Assembly: GCA_947627615.1 (NCBI GenBank)
Contig: CANQWS010000003.1
Coordinates: 62,001-126,000, forward strand
Length of the DNA: 64,000 nt
Origin: an uncultured Muribaculaceae bacterium
GTDB taxonomy: Bacteria; Bacteroidota; Bacteroidia; Bacteroidales; Muribaculaceae
Direction of reading: 5' to 3'
Part shown: piece by piece, positions 51,981-61,295 of the stretch
Layout of the letters: every line of letters starts with the position of its first letter
Position numbering within the stretch: the stretch's first letter is position 1
Translations under genes and position numbers: made by a program
The notes under the pieces: model-generated
What the model was told of the DNA's origin: nothing
Seen by the model: the letters and a program-made list of their open reading frames with translations, nothing else
Database searches by the model: none

Positions 51981-54278
51981 TTATTTGTAGGTCACGGCAA
52001 TCTTACGGGTCTTGGAGCAGGGAGCCTCGGGAACGGTGACGGTGGTGCAGCGGGCTGCGGCGTCATAGGTGGCCGTGGCCTTCTTGCCGTCGATGCGCAC
52101 CTTGGCGGGTTCCGGGGTGTTGTAGATCTTCATCTCATAGCCGCGATTCTCTGCAAGACGGTCGGCATGGCCCTTGCGCGCGCCTATCACGTACTCGGCT
52201 TTCTTGCCGCGCAGTTTCTGGGAGATGGCCGTTGTGGCGAAGGCGGTTTCATAGTCGTTGGAGTCACCGGAATCCTCATAGAGTTCCGTCGAACCGTCCT
52301 TGCCGGAGACAATGTGAAGGATGAGACGCGAGGGACGCTCGGTGGTGCTCTTCACCTCGGGCGGATTGTTGACAATTATGGAGCCTTCACGGAAGAAATA
52401 GGGAATCTGACTCAGCGTGAAATCAAGGTTCTGAACGGTGTTGCCCTCGATCAGGCGGTTGTGGGCCACTGACCACCAGTTGCCTTCGGGCAGCCATATC
52501 TCCTTGGTGCTCTTTCCGTTGACCGACGGCTCCACAACCGGGGCCACGAGGATGTCATCGCCGAAGAAGTACTGGCCTTCACGGTCGTAGGCTTCCTGGA
52601 GCTCGGGATACTCGTAATAGAGCGGACGGCAGATGCCCACGCCGGTGTCGTAGCTCTTGCGGGCCATGGTGTAGAGGTAGGGGAACATGGCATAGCGCAG
52701 CTTCACGGTCTCGTTCAGCATGGGGAAGTTGGGGTAGGTCCAGATGAGGCGGTTGATGTAAGTGCCTTTGGTGGCATGGGTGCGGAATATGGGGGTGAAC
52801 ACACCGAACTGCATCCAGCGGAGCAGCAGCTCGGGGTCGTTGACGTCATGTTTGTGGTCGGACTGGTGTCCGCCGAGGTCATGTCCCCAGTAACCGTAGC
52901 CGATGTTGGAGGCGGTTGCGGTGAAGTAGGGCTCGAACGCGAGGGTGGGGTAGTTGATGAAGGTGTCGCCGGAGAAACCAATCTGATAGCGGTGGCTTCC
53001 GAGACCACCCCAGCGGTGGAAGATGAGCGGACGGCGGTCGGGACGGCTGTTTTTCATCTCGTTGAAGAATACATGGTTGCACCAGATGGTTTCGCCGAGG
53101 CCCTCGATGAACGGACTTGTGAGATACTGCTGCCAGTCAAGCCACCAGAAGTCAACGCCCTGTTTTTCGAGCGGACGGATGATGTTTTTGAAGAAAGCCT
53201 TGGCAAACCGCTTGTCCTCGAGATTCCAGGGAATGTCCTTTTTGGAAGCGGGGTCTATGCCGAGGTCGCGGGCCATGGCGGCATAGCAGTCCTCATGGGC
53301 CTTGACGCCGTCGGCGGGATGGAGGTTCAGGGCAATGTGGAGGTTGTTGTCGTGGATGTGGCGCAGCAGTCCGTCGGGGTCGGGAATCAGGTTGGTGTTC
53401 CAGCTCCATCCGGTCCATCCGCCGCGACCGCCTGACACTTCTTTCTCTCCGTTCCAGTGCCAGTCCATGTCAAGAATCATCACGTCGGCGTTGATGTCGT
53501 TGTCCTTCAAGGCCTTCACTATGTTGCGGAAGTCATCGGCGGAGTAGTTCTCGTATTTGCTGTACCAGTAGCCGAACACGTAGTCCGGCGGCAGGGGAAT
53601 CCGGCCGGCGATGCGGGTGAAATCCTTCAGGGCGCGTTTGTAATCGTGGCCGTAGCCCATGAAGTAGAGGTCAAGGACGCCCTTGACGGCGCGCTCCGTC
53701 ACCCAGTCAATCCCGTCAGGCTCGGATGTGAAGGCGAGCGAGTGGCTGCCGTCGGGGCGGGTGAACGAGGGCGAGTCATTGATCACGGCCCAGCCGGAGC
53801 GTGAAATCACGCCTTCCTCCATGCGGTCACGGTGTGAATCGCCGTTGTTGCCGTCAAGAGTGCGGTAGGTGCCTCTGAGATTCTGTGGGTCCTTGAGACC
53901 GGGATACCATGTCACGGGCTGGCCGTTGAGCTCCATGGTGATTGAAAGATTCTCCGGTGATGCCGGGTCGGTCATCGGGTCGGTGCCTTTGCGGTATCTG
54001 AGTTTGAGACGGTCGGTGGTAATTGTGATGAACTGTCCGTCGTCGTTGCGGGTGAAGCGGGGTACCGGCAGATTGCGGTTGACCACCGAAAAAGTGGCGC
54101 GGTCCTCGAATTTCCCCGCGGGGCTGTACTCGATGCGGATCATTTCCGGGGTGAGAACCGTGAAACGGGCTTTGCCGTCGGTCACCACGGCACCGCGGTC
54201 GGCTACGGGATTGTGTGATGCGGCGCCGGTCAGTGCGGCGGCCGCCGTCAGCATTATGGCTGTAAGTTTCTTGAACAT
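51981..54278 (-). CDS. GH31 family alpha-glycosidase
   Basis: A 765-residue exported enzyme (signal peptide MFKKLTAIMLTAAAALTGAAS). The domain order is that of GH31: N-terminal beta-sandwich (ARFTVLTPEMIRIEYSP), TIM barrel from about 215 (PLPPDYVFGYWYSKYENYSADDF), and C-terminal beta domains. The catalytic nucleophile Asp is in FWWLDWQQ and the acid/base Asp in IGFSGDTFINY. GH31 enzymes act on alpha-glucosides, alpha-xylosides or alpha-galactosides; the WLDWQQ form is common in Bacteroidetes paralogues of unsettled specificity. In this operon it probably removes a non-mannose alpha-sugar, such as the glucose caps of high-mannose N-glycans; that substrate is speculative. Confidence 0.9.
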   Translation of the reverse strand: MFKKLTAIMLTAAAALTGAASHNPVADRGAVVTDGKARFTVLTPEMIRIEYSPAGKFEDRATFSVVNRNLPVPRFTRNDDGQFITITTDRLKLRYRKGTDPMTDPASPENLSITMELNGQPVTWYPGLKDPQNLRGTYRTLDGNNGDSHRDRMEEGVISRSGWAVINDSPSFTRPDGSHSLAFTSEPDGIDWVTERAVKGVLDLYFMGYGHDYKRALKDFTRIAGRIPLPPDYVFGYWYSKYENYSADDFRNIVKALKDNDINADVMILDMDWHWNGEKEVSGGRGGWTGWSWNTNLIPDPDGLLRHIHDNNLHIALNLHPADGVKAHEDCYAAMARDLGIDPASKKDIPWNLEDKRFAKAFFKNIIRPLEKQGVDFWWLDWQQYLTSPFIEGLGETIWCNHVFFNEMKNSRPDRRPLIFHRWGGLGSHRYQIGFSGDTFINYPTLAFEPYFTATASNIGYGYWGHDLGGHQSDHKHDVNDPELLLRWMQFGVFTPIFRTHATKGTYINRLIWTYPNFPMLNETVKLRYAMFPYLYTMARKSYDTGVGICRPLYYEYPELQEAYDREGQYFFGDDILVAPVVEPSVNGKSTKEIWLPEGNWWSVAHNRLIEGNTVQNLDFTLSQIPYFFREGSIIVNNPPEVKSTTERPSRLILHIVSGKDGSTELYEDSGDSNDYETAFATTAISQKLRGKKAEYVIGARKGHADRLAENRGYEMKIYNTPEPAKVRIDGKKATATYDAAARCTTVTVPEAPCSKTRKIAVTYK

Positions 54279-54311
54279 TGCGGGTGATGTTTAGATTGTA
54301 AGGTCAGTGAT

Positions 54312-56477
54312 TTATTTCGTGTAAATAGTAAGGTCGTTGCCCTTGGCGAGGCGGTCATGGTCAATGAAATAGCCGTTGACGGTCTCGTTGCCGCAGGTGA
54401 TTCGGTCGATTTTGCGGCCGGTGCCTTTGCGGCGGATGTTGAACGGCGTTCCGTTGAGGTCGAAGCGGACCCTGTCGAACAGCGGCACGCTGACAATGTA
54501 TTCTGCATCGGCCGGCGAGAAAGTGTAGAGACCTATGGCGTTCAGCACATACCATGCCGACATCTCTCCGGCATCGTCCATTCCGGCGTAGGCGAGCTTT
54601 TCACGGCCCATGTCATAGAACCGGTCCATGATGCTGTCAAGCACCGCCTGGGATTTCTCCTGCCGGCCAATGAAATAATAGGTGTAGGGGATATTGTGGC
54701 CCGGCTGGTTGCCGTGGCAGTAATTGCCTATGAAACCGGTCATGTTCGAGACCTCGAGACCGCACCAGGGTTCGGTGAACAGCGAGTCGAGCTTGCTTTC
54801 AACGGCACCGGCCGAGGGGTAGAGGGCCAGCATCCCTTCGGGGTCATGGGGAGCGTAGAAAAGGGTGTTCCATCCGTTGGCCTCGCGGTACATGTGCTGG
54901 AAATAAGGGGCGTAGGGGTCGTAGGGCGTCATCCAGCCACCGCCTTCGACGCGTCCGCGCAGGAATCCAGTGGACGGGTCGAAAACGTTGCGGTAATTGC
55001 GGGAGCGGTCCATCAGCATGCGGTAGTTTTTCTCGTCGCCGAGTATGCGGGCCATTCCGGCCACGGCATAGTCATCGTAGGCATACTCCACGGTTTTGGT
55101 TACTCCGCCCTTGTGCTCTTCCCAGAAGGGGCAGTCAGGCTTGTTGACGTCGGCTATGTAGCCGTTGTCCATATATTCCTGAAGGTAGGGGCGTCCGCCT
55201 TTGCCCGGCACCGTGGCGCTCTTCAGGGCAAGGGCGTAGGCGCGAGAGAGGTCAAAGTCCTTTATGCCGCGGAGATAGGAGCCTAATATAAATGTGGGGG
55301 CATGGTCGCCGTGGAAATACGAGGGGATGTAGCCTGAGCCTTTCTCGCCGCGGTCAATCGTTGACTTGATGACATCGAGGGCCACATCAGGCTGAAGCAT
55401 TCCGAGCAGGATGAGCTGATTGCGGTGCACGTCCCAGAATGCAGGATTGGAGTAATAGCGGAATCCGGCATCGCTGACAATCTGACGGCGGTTGTCGCGG
55501 TACTGGCCGTTGACGTCGCTTTCGAGGCGGGGCATAAGCGAGGCGCGGTAGAGAGTGGAGTAGAAAAGGCCGCGGTTGCGGGCATCGGAACCTTCAACCT
55601 TTATCTTGCCGAGCTGTTTCTGCCAGATGTCGTCGGCCTCTTTCTTCACCTGAGCGAAATTCTTGTGGAGCATTTCCTTCTCGAGGTTGAGGCGGGCGTT
55701 CTCGACGCTTACGTAAGAAATGCCCAATTTCACTTCGAGCGGCTTGGAGCCGGTGTTGTCAAGGAAGTCTATGACTGCCACGGGAACGGCCTTTTTGCCG
55801 GTTCCGGGTATGATGGCTATGGAATCTATGGGAAGGCTGGTGACGGCATAGTAGTTCACACCCCCCTGATGGCCCGCAAAGGCGTTAGGCGCCACTTTGT
55901 CAATTTTCCAGTCGCGCACGGGATTCTGATTGTGGGCCACGTTGACCAGCAGACGTTTCGCGGCATCCTTTCCAAAGGTGTAGCGGTGATAGCCGGCGCG
56001 GAGTGTAGCGGTCAGTTCGGCATTCACGCCGTAGCGGTCAAGGAACACCTGATAGTAGCCGGGCCGGGCTGATTCGCGCTGATGGCTGTAGGCCGACGCG
56101 TAGTCATCGGCCGAGAACTCGCCGGTCACGGGGAGCATGGGCAGGTCAATCAGGTTCCAGTGTCCCATTGCCGTGTGGGCGAATCCGAGAATTGTGGGGT
56201 CCTCATACTGGTATCCGGCACCGGCGCGCCACATTGTGACCGGTGTGAGCTGGACCATGGCGTTGGGCAGGGTTGCTCCGGGGAATGCCTCGGCACCCCA
56301 TGTGCGTGACTTCTGGTGACGGACATAACCGAGGTCCTCGGGTTCCCACAGGGTGGCGGTTCCGAGAAGCGGGTTGACATGGTCGGTGAGCTGTTCGGCC
56401 CTGAGGGCAGGTTGCGGTGCGGAAAAGGCGATTCCGGCCACAAGAAATGCTTGGATCAGATTTCTGATATTTTTCAT
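54312..56477 (-). CDS. GH92 exo-alpha-mannosidase (second, Sec-exported copy)
   Basis: A 721-residue GH92 enzyme with a cleavable signal peptide (ends near PALRAEQ) and no lipobox, so likely periplasmic and complementary to the lipoprotein copy at 46726. Beta-sandwich opening DHVNPLLGT with RTWGAEAFPGATLPNAMVQLTP; barrel landmarks LYRASLMPRLESDVNGQYRD, FWDVHRNQLILLGMLQPD, GWNTLFYAPHDPEGM, CHGNQPGHNIPYTYYF and GMDDAGEMSAWYVLNAIGLY, the last being the typical catalytic acidic segment. It is the first gene of the seven-gene operon; GH31 follows after 33 bases. Confidence 0.93.
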   Translation of the reverse strand: MKNIRNLIQAFLVAGIAFSAPQPALRAEQLTDHVNPLLGTATLWEPEDLGYVRHQKSRTWGAEAFPGATLPNAMVQLTPVTMWRAGAGYQYEDPTILGFAHTAMGHWNLIDLPMLPVTGEFSADDYASAYSHQRESARPGYYQVFLDRYGVNAELTATLRAGYHRYTFGKDAAKRLLVNVAHNQNPVRDWKIDKVAPNAFAGHQGGVNYYAVTSLPIDSIAIIPGTGKKAVPVAVIDFLDNTGSKPLEVKLGISYVSVENARLNLEKEMLHKNFAQVKKEADDIWQKQLGKIKVEGSDARNRGLFYSTLYRASLMPRLESDVNGQYRDNRRQIVSDAGFRYYSNPAFWDVHRNQLILLGMLQPDVALDVIKSTIDRGEKGSGYIPSYFHGDHAPTFILGSYLRGIKDFDLSRAYALALKSATVPGKGGRPYLQEYMDNGYIADVNKPDCPFWEEHKGGVTKTVEYAYDDYAVAGMARILGDEKNYRMLMDRSRNYRNVFDPSTGFLRGRVEGGGWMTPYDPYAPYFQHMYREANGWNTLFYAPHDPEGMLALYPSAGAVESKLDSLFTEPWCGLEVSNMTGFIGNYCHGNQPGHNIPYTYYFIGRQEKSQAVLDSIMDRFYDMGREKLAYAGMDDAGEMSAWYVLNAIGLYTFSPADAEYIVSVPLFDRVRFDLNGTPFNIRRKGTGRKIDRITCGNETVNGYFIDHDRLAKGNDLTIYTK

Positions 56478-56550
56478 TGACTGGTATATTATCGGTTGAT
56501 TTTTTTCAACGCAGGAAGATTCGGAATGTGACGGAGAGCAAAGGACTTTC

Positions 56551-56558
56551 CAAAGTTA
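56551..56558 (-). promoter_or_regulatory. Putative -7 box of the seven-gene mannose operon
   Basis: CAAAGTTA on the plus strand gives TAACTTTG on the minus strand, an exact TAnnTTTG match 73 bases before the GH92 ATG. No -33 TTG at the usual spacing, which would fit activator dependence. Confidence 0.5.
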
Positions 56559-56647
56559 GCAGTTTTCAATTACGCCGACGGTATGTAATGCCGACAAATG
56601 TGTGCGGTTTTCAGCCAAACCGGATTGCGGGGTGATTTCATAGCAGA

Positions 56648-56684
56648 AACCCAGCCTCCGGGAGTTGATTCCGGAGGCTGGGTT
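56648..56684 (-). terminator. Terminator of the PiT transporter gene
   Basis: A perfect 14-base-pair stem, AACCCAGCCTCCGG and CCGGAGGCTGGGTT around a nine-base loop. On the minus strand it is followed by only a short TTTC, so the T-tract is weak. It starts 117 bases after the PiT stop codon and before the operon promoter. Confidence 0.7.
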
Positions 56685-56801
56685 TTGCCGGTGAAAACCG
56701 GCCATATCTATGAAAAAATCTGGTCAAATCAGGATAAAATCCGTTCAGGACAGGGGTGAAATTTGTTCTGAATAATTGACAACCAATTGTGGTTCAGCAG
56801 T

Positions 56802-59096
56802 TTATTTGTTTAAGGCGGGCGCGGGCGTCTCGGCGAGGGGCAGAGAGCTGAAATCGGAGTCAAGAAGCTTGGCGTAGGCCCTCAGGAACTTGCGCAGTGA
56901 CGACACCATTTCCTGTGTTTCCTGAAGCATGTTGAGGTAGACATAGAGCACCGCCATTGTAGCCGGGTCGCCTTCGCGGAGCTGCACGAGCAGACGGTGG
57001 TAGACGGCCGAAATGTAGTCCTTGGTCTGGTCGCAGTGACGGCGGATCATGGGGATTGTGTCGGACTGACGCAGCTCCATCATTTCAAGTGTGTCGTTGA
57101 AAAGAGTCTCCACGCGGGTGCGTATGAGTTCCAGTTCCTCGGCGTGGCGTTTGGGCAGAGGATGGAAATTATTGTCGACATGCTCCTTGCTCACCTCGTT
57201 TATGCGGCGGAGATTATAGAGGATGCTCATGCAGCAGTTGTTGGCGAGATGGAACCATGCGCTCTTCTCGATGGCCGTGGCTCTGGGGACCTGACGGAAG
57301 CAGAGGGTTTCCTTGCGCCGGATGCTCTTGAGGATGTCTTTCTGACGCATGAGCGCCGATTCGGTCTTGCCGAGAATGCGGGTGTTGTCAGTGGCGAACC
57401 CTCCGGTAATGTCGTGGTAGCTGTCGCGCGCGAAGGCAATGAAGGTCTGCTGGCGTCCGGTGATGTAAAGCATCAGCATGGACCATATCTGGGATTTGTC
57501 GTCGGTCGACAGGATGGCCTGGAAAAGCGCGTCGCCCTCCTGACCGTCCGATTTGCCTTTGCGGAACCGGCGGTTGCTCCTTATGATCAGAAGCACTGTC
57601 AGTACGGCCAGAGCAATCATGACCCAGTGACCGCCGAAATGCATGGCCGCCACAATGAGACCAGCTCCGATGAAGGCCGCTCCGGCGGTAAGGAGCCATC
57701 CGCCTATGACGGAAATCACGCCCGTGATGCGGAACACGGCGCTTTCGCGGCTCCATGCGCGGTCGGCCAGCGAGGTACCCATGGCCACCATGAAGGTGAC
57801 GAAGGTGGTGGAGAGCGGGAGTTTGAGCGAGGTGCCGAAGGCTATGAGCGCTCCGGCGAGCACCAGATTGACCGAGCCGCGGATGAGGTCGAAAGCGGCG
57901 CCCTGGTCCATGATGGTCTCGTCAGTGTTGAAGCGGCTGTTGAGCCAGTGGCGCACGCGCAGGGGCGTGTGGCGGGCGGTCCAGGAGATTATGGAGAGGG
58001 TCCAGCGGACAAGCCTGCGGGCAATGCCTGAGGAACCGAACATCTCGTCGCCGCTCTGCTGGGAGCCGAGACCAATCTGGGTCTTGGTGACATTGCGGGC
58101 TTTTCTGGAGGTGGAGAGGGCCACGACCATTATCACGCCGGCGCCGATGAGGAAGTAGACCGGAGTGTCGGCGGGGCTGTTGAGCGAATCCATCATGAAC
58201 GATTCGGCGTTGCCGCCTCCGCCGGCCATGTAGCTGCCGTAGGATGCGAGTCCGGTGAGCGGAACGCCTATGAAGTTCACGAGGTCATTGCCGGCGAAGG
58301 CCATGGCGAGCGCGAAGGTACCCATCATAACCACTATCTTCAGCACATTGACTTTCAGCGCGTGCAATCCCTGCATCACCAGCGTTGACGCCGCGAAGCA
58401 TCCGAGAAGAATCATGGCCGTGTTGCCATCGATCCATGCCTTCACCTCGGGAGTCATGAAATTCATGCCTTTGGCGCCCTTGAGCAGGAGAAAATAGATG
58501 ATGGCGGTGGTGCAGAGGCCTCCGAATAAGCCGATTTTCCATTTGAGCCGGCTGCGGTAGTTGAACGAGAAAATCATTCGGGAGAGGAACTGGACCACCG
58601 TTCCGAACACAAAGGCTATGGCCACGGAGAGGAATATGCCTATTATCACGGAGAGTGCTTTCTCGGTGTTCATCAGCTCGTTGAATCCGAGGTCAATTCC
58701 GTCGGCCATCTTTATCAGCGCCACCACGAATGTGGCTCCCAGAAGCTCGAACACCATTGAAACGGTGGTTGACGTGGGCATTCCCAAGGTGTTGAAGATG
58801 TCAAGCAGGATTATGTCGGTGACCATCACCGCCATGAATATGCATATAAGGTCATAGAACGAGAAGTGTTCCGGCCGGAAGATGCCGTGGCGGGCTATGT
58901 CCATCATGCCGTTGCTCATGGCGGCGCCTATGAACACGCCTATGGAGGCCACTATCATCACCCTTTTGAAGGAGCCGGCCTTAGAGCCTATGGCCGAGCT
59001 GAGAAAATTGACGGCATCGTTGCTCACACCCACCGTCAGGTCGAAAACGGCCAGCAGGAACAGGAAGATAATTATGCAAAGGAACAGTATATCCAT
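56802..59096 (-). CDS. PiT-family inorganic phosphate transporter with C-terminal PhoU-like domain
   Basis: A 764-residue inner-membrane protein. The two PiT signature halves are present: FDLTVGVSNDAVNFLSSAIGSKAG near the N-terminus with NTLGMPTSTTVSMVFELLGA, and the repeat FAGNDLVNFIGVPLTGL with TSLKLPLSTTFVTFMVAMGTSLADRAW in the second half. About eleven helices precede a 230-residue helical cytoplasmic tail from about 530 (RETLC, LANNCCMSILYNLRRI, ELIRTRVETLFNDTLEMM) that resembles PhoU. Imports phosphate with a cation. It follows the histidine kinase gene after 83 bases on the same strand, so its expression may be tied to that two-component system. Confidence 0.92.
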   Translation of the reverse strand: MDILFLCIIIFLFLLAVFDLTVGVSNDAVNFLSSAIGSKAGSFKRVMIVASIGVFIGAAMSNGMMDIARHGIFRPEHFSFYDLICIFMAVMVTDIILLDIFNTLGMPTSTTVSMVFELLGATFVVALIKMADGIDLGFNELMNTEKALSVIIGIFLSVAIAFVFGTVVQFLSRMIFSFNYRSRLKWKIGLFGGLCTTAIIYFLLLKGAKGMNFMTPEVKAWIDGNTAMILLGCFAASTLVMQGLHALKVNVLKIVVMMGTFALAMAFAGNDLVNFIGVPLTGLASYGSYMAGGGGNAESFMMDSLNSPADTPVYFLIGAGVIMVVALSTSRKARNVTKTQIGLGSQQSGDEMFGSSGIARRLVRWTLSIISWTARHTPLRVRHWLNSRFNTDETIMDQGAAFDLIRGSVNLVLAGALIAFGTSLKLPLSTTFVTFMVAMGTSLADRAWSRESAVFRITGVISVIGGWLLTAGAAFIGAGLIVAAMHFGGHWVMIALAVLTVLLIIRSNRRFRKGKSDGQEGDALFQAILSTDDKSQIWSMLMLYITGRQQTFIAFARDSYHDITGGFATDNTRILGKTESALMRQKDILKSIRRKETLCFRQVPRATAIEKSAWFHLANNCCMSILYNLRRINEVSKEHVDNNFHPLPKRHAEELELIRTRVETLFNDTLEMMELRQSDTIPMIRRHCDQTKDYISAVYHRLLVQLREGDPATMAVLYVYLNMLQETQEMVSSLRKFLRAYAKLLDSDFSSLPLAETPAPALNK

Positions 59097-59179
59097 ATTT
59101 GTAAGTTGCTTGATGTACTTTTTACCGATACAAAATAACTTACAAATGATTTCAAAAATGTTACATAAAATTGAATCTT

Positions 59180-60625
59180 TTATGAAATCAAGGGCAGCGT
59201 AATGGTGAACAGCAGACCGCCTCCCTCTCTGTTGGCCACAGAGATGGTGCCTCCGTGGAGCGCCACGGCGTTGCGGACAATCGCGAGCCCGAGCCCCGTG
59301 CCTCCCGCGGCGCGCGAGCGGCCCTTGTCAATGCGGTAGAATCGCTCGAAAAGGTGTGGAAGATGCTCCGGAGGCACTCCGCAGCCGTTGTCGCAGAGCG
59401 TTACGGTGACTTTGCCTCCCGGAGCGGGGGCGGCCGCGATGTCTATGGCGGTGCCGCCGCTATAGGCCACGGCATTGTCTATGAGGTTGCGGAACACTGA
59501 TTCCATCAGGTTCCGGTTGGCCATGAGCCGGTAATCGCCCTCGGACCCGTAGTTTATGTCAATGCCGGCGGCAAGAGCCAGCGGGGCGCATTCGGCCACC
59601 ACATCCCCGATAATGGCCGAGAGGCTTGCCGGCTGTCGGGTTATGGCGCTTCCGCCATCGTCCATGCGGGTGATGAGCGACACATCGGCCAGCAGGTTGC
59701 CCAGACGTCCGGCGTTGGCCAGACAGCGGCGCAGGAAGTCCCGGCGCTTTTCCTCGGGCAGGTTCTCGTGGGCGAGCAACGTTTCCACGCACACCCTGAT
59801 GGCGGCCACCGGGGTTTTCAGCTCGTGGTTTATGTTGTTGGTGAGCTGTTTCTTGATGCGCTCCTTTTCCTGCTGCTGGTGCAGTGCGGCCCGGTGTTCC
59901 GTGTCGCGGTCGGCCAGAGCCTGCTGCAGGCGGGTGTAGAGGCGTATGATATGGCTCGAGATGTCGCCGAGTTCGTCGTGGGGGAAGCGGCCGGTGTCGC
60001 AGATACGTCGGCCGCTCTCGGCATCGGCGGCGAATCTGCGCAGCCTCATGATGTTGAGGCCGAGTTTGCGAGTGGCCACATAGCCTATTATGCACATCAG
60101 CAGTGTGATCAGGCCCATCACCCAGAGGAAGCCGCGGTCGGCCCGGAGAAGCTCGCTGAGCGACACGGAGTAGGGCACGGCAGTGCGGACAACGGTGTCG
60201 TCGTTGCCCAGGCGGGCGGAATAGAAATAATTCTGTCCCGTGCTCTCGCTGTGGCGGCGGAGGGTGTAGCCGGAGCCTTTTGTGATGGCTTCGCGTATCT
60301 CCTTTCGGTTCTGGTGGTTCGTTCCCGGAAGTGTGTCGAGCGAGTTGTCGTAGACCACAGTCCCGTCCCGGCGGATGATGCTGACGCGGAGTCCCTCCAC
60401 GGGCATGAGCTCGTCGAGATTCATCTGGCTTACATTACGGCCGCTGTCAATCTCGTTGATGATGTAGGCGTTGACAATCTGGAGGCGGGCGTCGAGCTCG
60501 GCCGCCTTGAAATCCTTTTCCCGGTGATACTGGAACAGGACGAAGCATGTGACCATCAGCAGCGAATAGCCGAGCAGCCACAGGAAAAGACGGCGCGGAT
60601 ATGTCAGTTTATTCCATGAAGCCAT
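59180..60625 (-). CDS. Membrane sensor histidine kinase
   Basis: A 481-residue kinase with two membrane helices (about 12-32 and 170-190) enclosing a 135-residue periplasmic sensor, a HAMP-like linker with DTGRFPHDELGDISSHI, the dimerisation helix with the phospho-acceptor His in NNINHELKTPVAAI, and an ATPase domain with N box RNLIDNAVAYS, G1 LCDNGCGVP and G2 GGTGLGLAIVRNAVALHGG. It overlaps the response regulator gene by 17 bases and so is its partner. The signal is unknown; the architecture resembles PhoR-type kinases and the downstream PiT gene makes phosphate a reasonable guess, while the upstream GH16 gene points to a glycan or envelope cue. Confidence 0.92.
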   Translation of the reverse strand: MASWNKLTYPRRLFLWLLGYSLLMVTCFVLFQYHREKDFKAAELDARLQIVNAYIINEIDSGRNVSQMNLDELMPVEGLRVSIIRRDGTVVYDNSLDTLPGTNHQNRKEIREAITKGSGYTLRRHSESTGQNYFYSARLGNDDTVVRTAVPYSVSLSELLRADRGFLWVMGLITLLMCIIGYVATRKLGLNIMRLRRFAADAESGRRICDTGRFPHDELGDISSHIIRLYTRLQQALADRDTEHRAALHQQQEKERIKKQLTNNINHELKTPVAAIRVCVETLLAHENLPEEKRRDFLRRCLANAGRLGNLLADVSLITRMDDGGSAITRQPASLSAIIGDVVAECAPLALAAGIDINYGSEGDYRLMANRNLMESVFRNLIDNAVAYSGGTAIDIAAAPAPGGKVTVTLCDNGCGVPPEHLPHLFERFYRIDKGRSRAAGGTGLGLAIVRNAVALHGGTISVANREGGGLLFTITLPLIS

Positions 60626-61295
60626 ATCCGTAGCCCGAGCGTGTTATGATATGCTTTCCGTAGTCTCCGATTTTGCTGCGTATGCGGTTGATGTTGACAT
60701 CAATGACTCTGTCAAGCACCACGGCCTCGTCAGGCCATATCTCGTTCAGCAGTTCCTCCCGCGAGAAAACGCGCCCTATGTCCGACAGCAACCGGGCCAG
60801 AATCTCGAATTCCTTGCGGGGCAGCTTGACTTTCTCGCCGTTGACCGTGCATTCCTTGCTTGACGGCCGCAGCACGAGGCCTCCGAAAGATATGGTGCCG
60901 TCAGGTGCCGTAACGGCAGCGGCCGGTTGTGCGGCGGTGCGCCGGAGAACGGTGCGCACGCGGGCCAGCACGTTGCGAATGGAGTAGGGCTTGACAATGT
61001 AATCGTCGGCGCCGGTGTCGAGACCGTTGACCATGTCGTCTTCCGAGTCTTTGGCCGTGCAGAAAATCACGGGGATGGATGCTGTCAGCGGGTTGGATTT
61101 GATGATGCGCGCCAGCTGGGTCCCGGAAATCTCGCCCATCATGATGTCAAGCAGAATCAGGTCATAGCACGAGATGTCCATGGCAAGGACTTCTTCGGAG
61201 CTGTGGGCCACGTCGGCCTCATAGCCCTCGGCCTCGAGATTGAACCTCAGTGCCTCGCACAGGGTCTCTTCGTCGTCGACAACCAGGATCCTCAT
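60609..61295 (-). CDS. OmpR/PhoB-family response regulator
   Basis: A 228-residue DNA-binding regulator. Receiver domain at 1-120 with acidic pocket ILVVDDEETL, phospho-acceptor Asp in LILLDIMMG and Lys in IVKPYS. Winged-helix domain at 135-228 with KLPRKEFEILARLLSDIGRVFSREELLNEIW and the recognition part VLDRVIDVNINRIRSKIGDYG, ending GYGYGF. Middle gene of a tightly overlapping set: its ATG overlaps the GH16 stop by 4 bases and its 3' end overlaps the kinase gene by 17 bases. Confidence 0.94.
   Translation of the reverse strand: MRILVVDDEETLCEALRFNLEAEGYEADVAHSSEEVLAMDISCYDLILLDIMMGEISGTQLARIIKSNPLTASIPVIFCTAKDSEDDMVNGLDTGADDYIVKPYSIRNVLARVRTVLRRTAAQPAAAVTAPDGTISFGGLVLRPSSKECTVNGEKVKLPRKEFEILARLLSDIGRVFSREELLNEIWPDEAVVLDRVIDVNINRIRSKIGDYGKHIITRSGYGYGFME

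Larger units (their letters stand above)
56478..56801. other. Intergenic region between the PiT gene and the mannose operon
   Basis: Holds a minus-strand -7 box for the operon and the likely terminator of the PiT gene (both listed). No coding sequence with support was seen. Confidence 0.65.
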
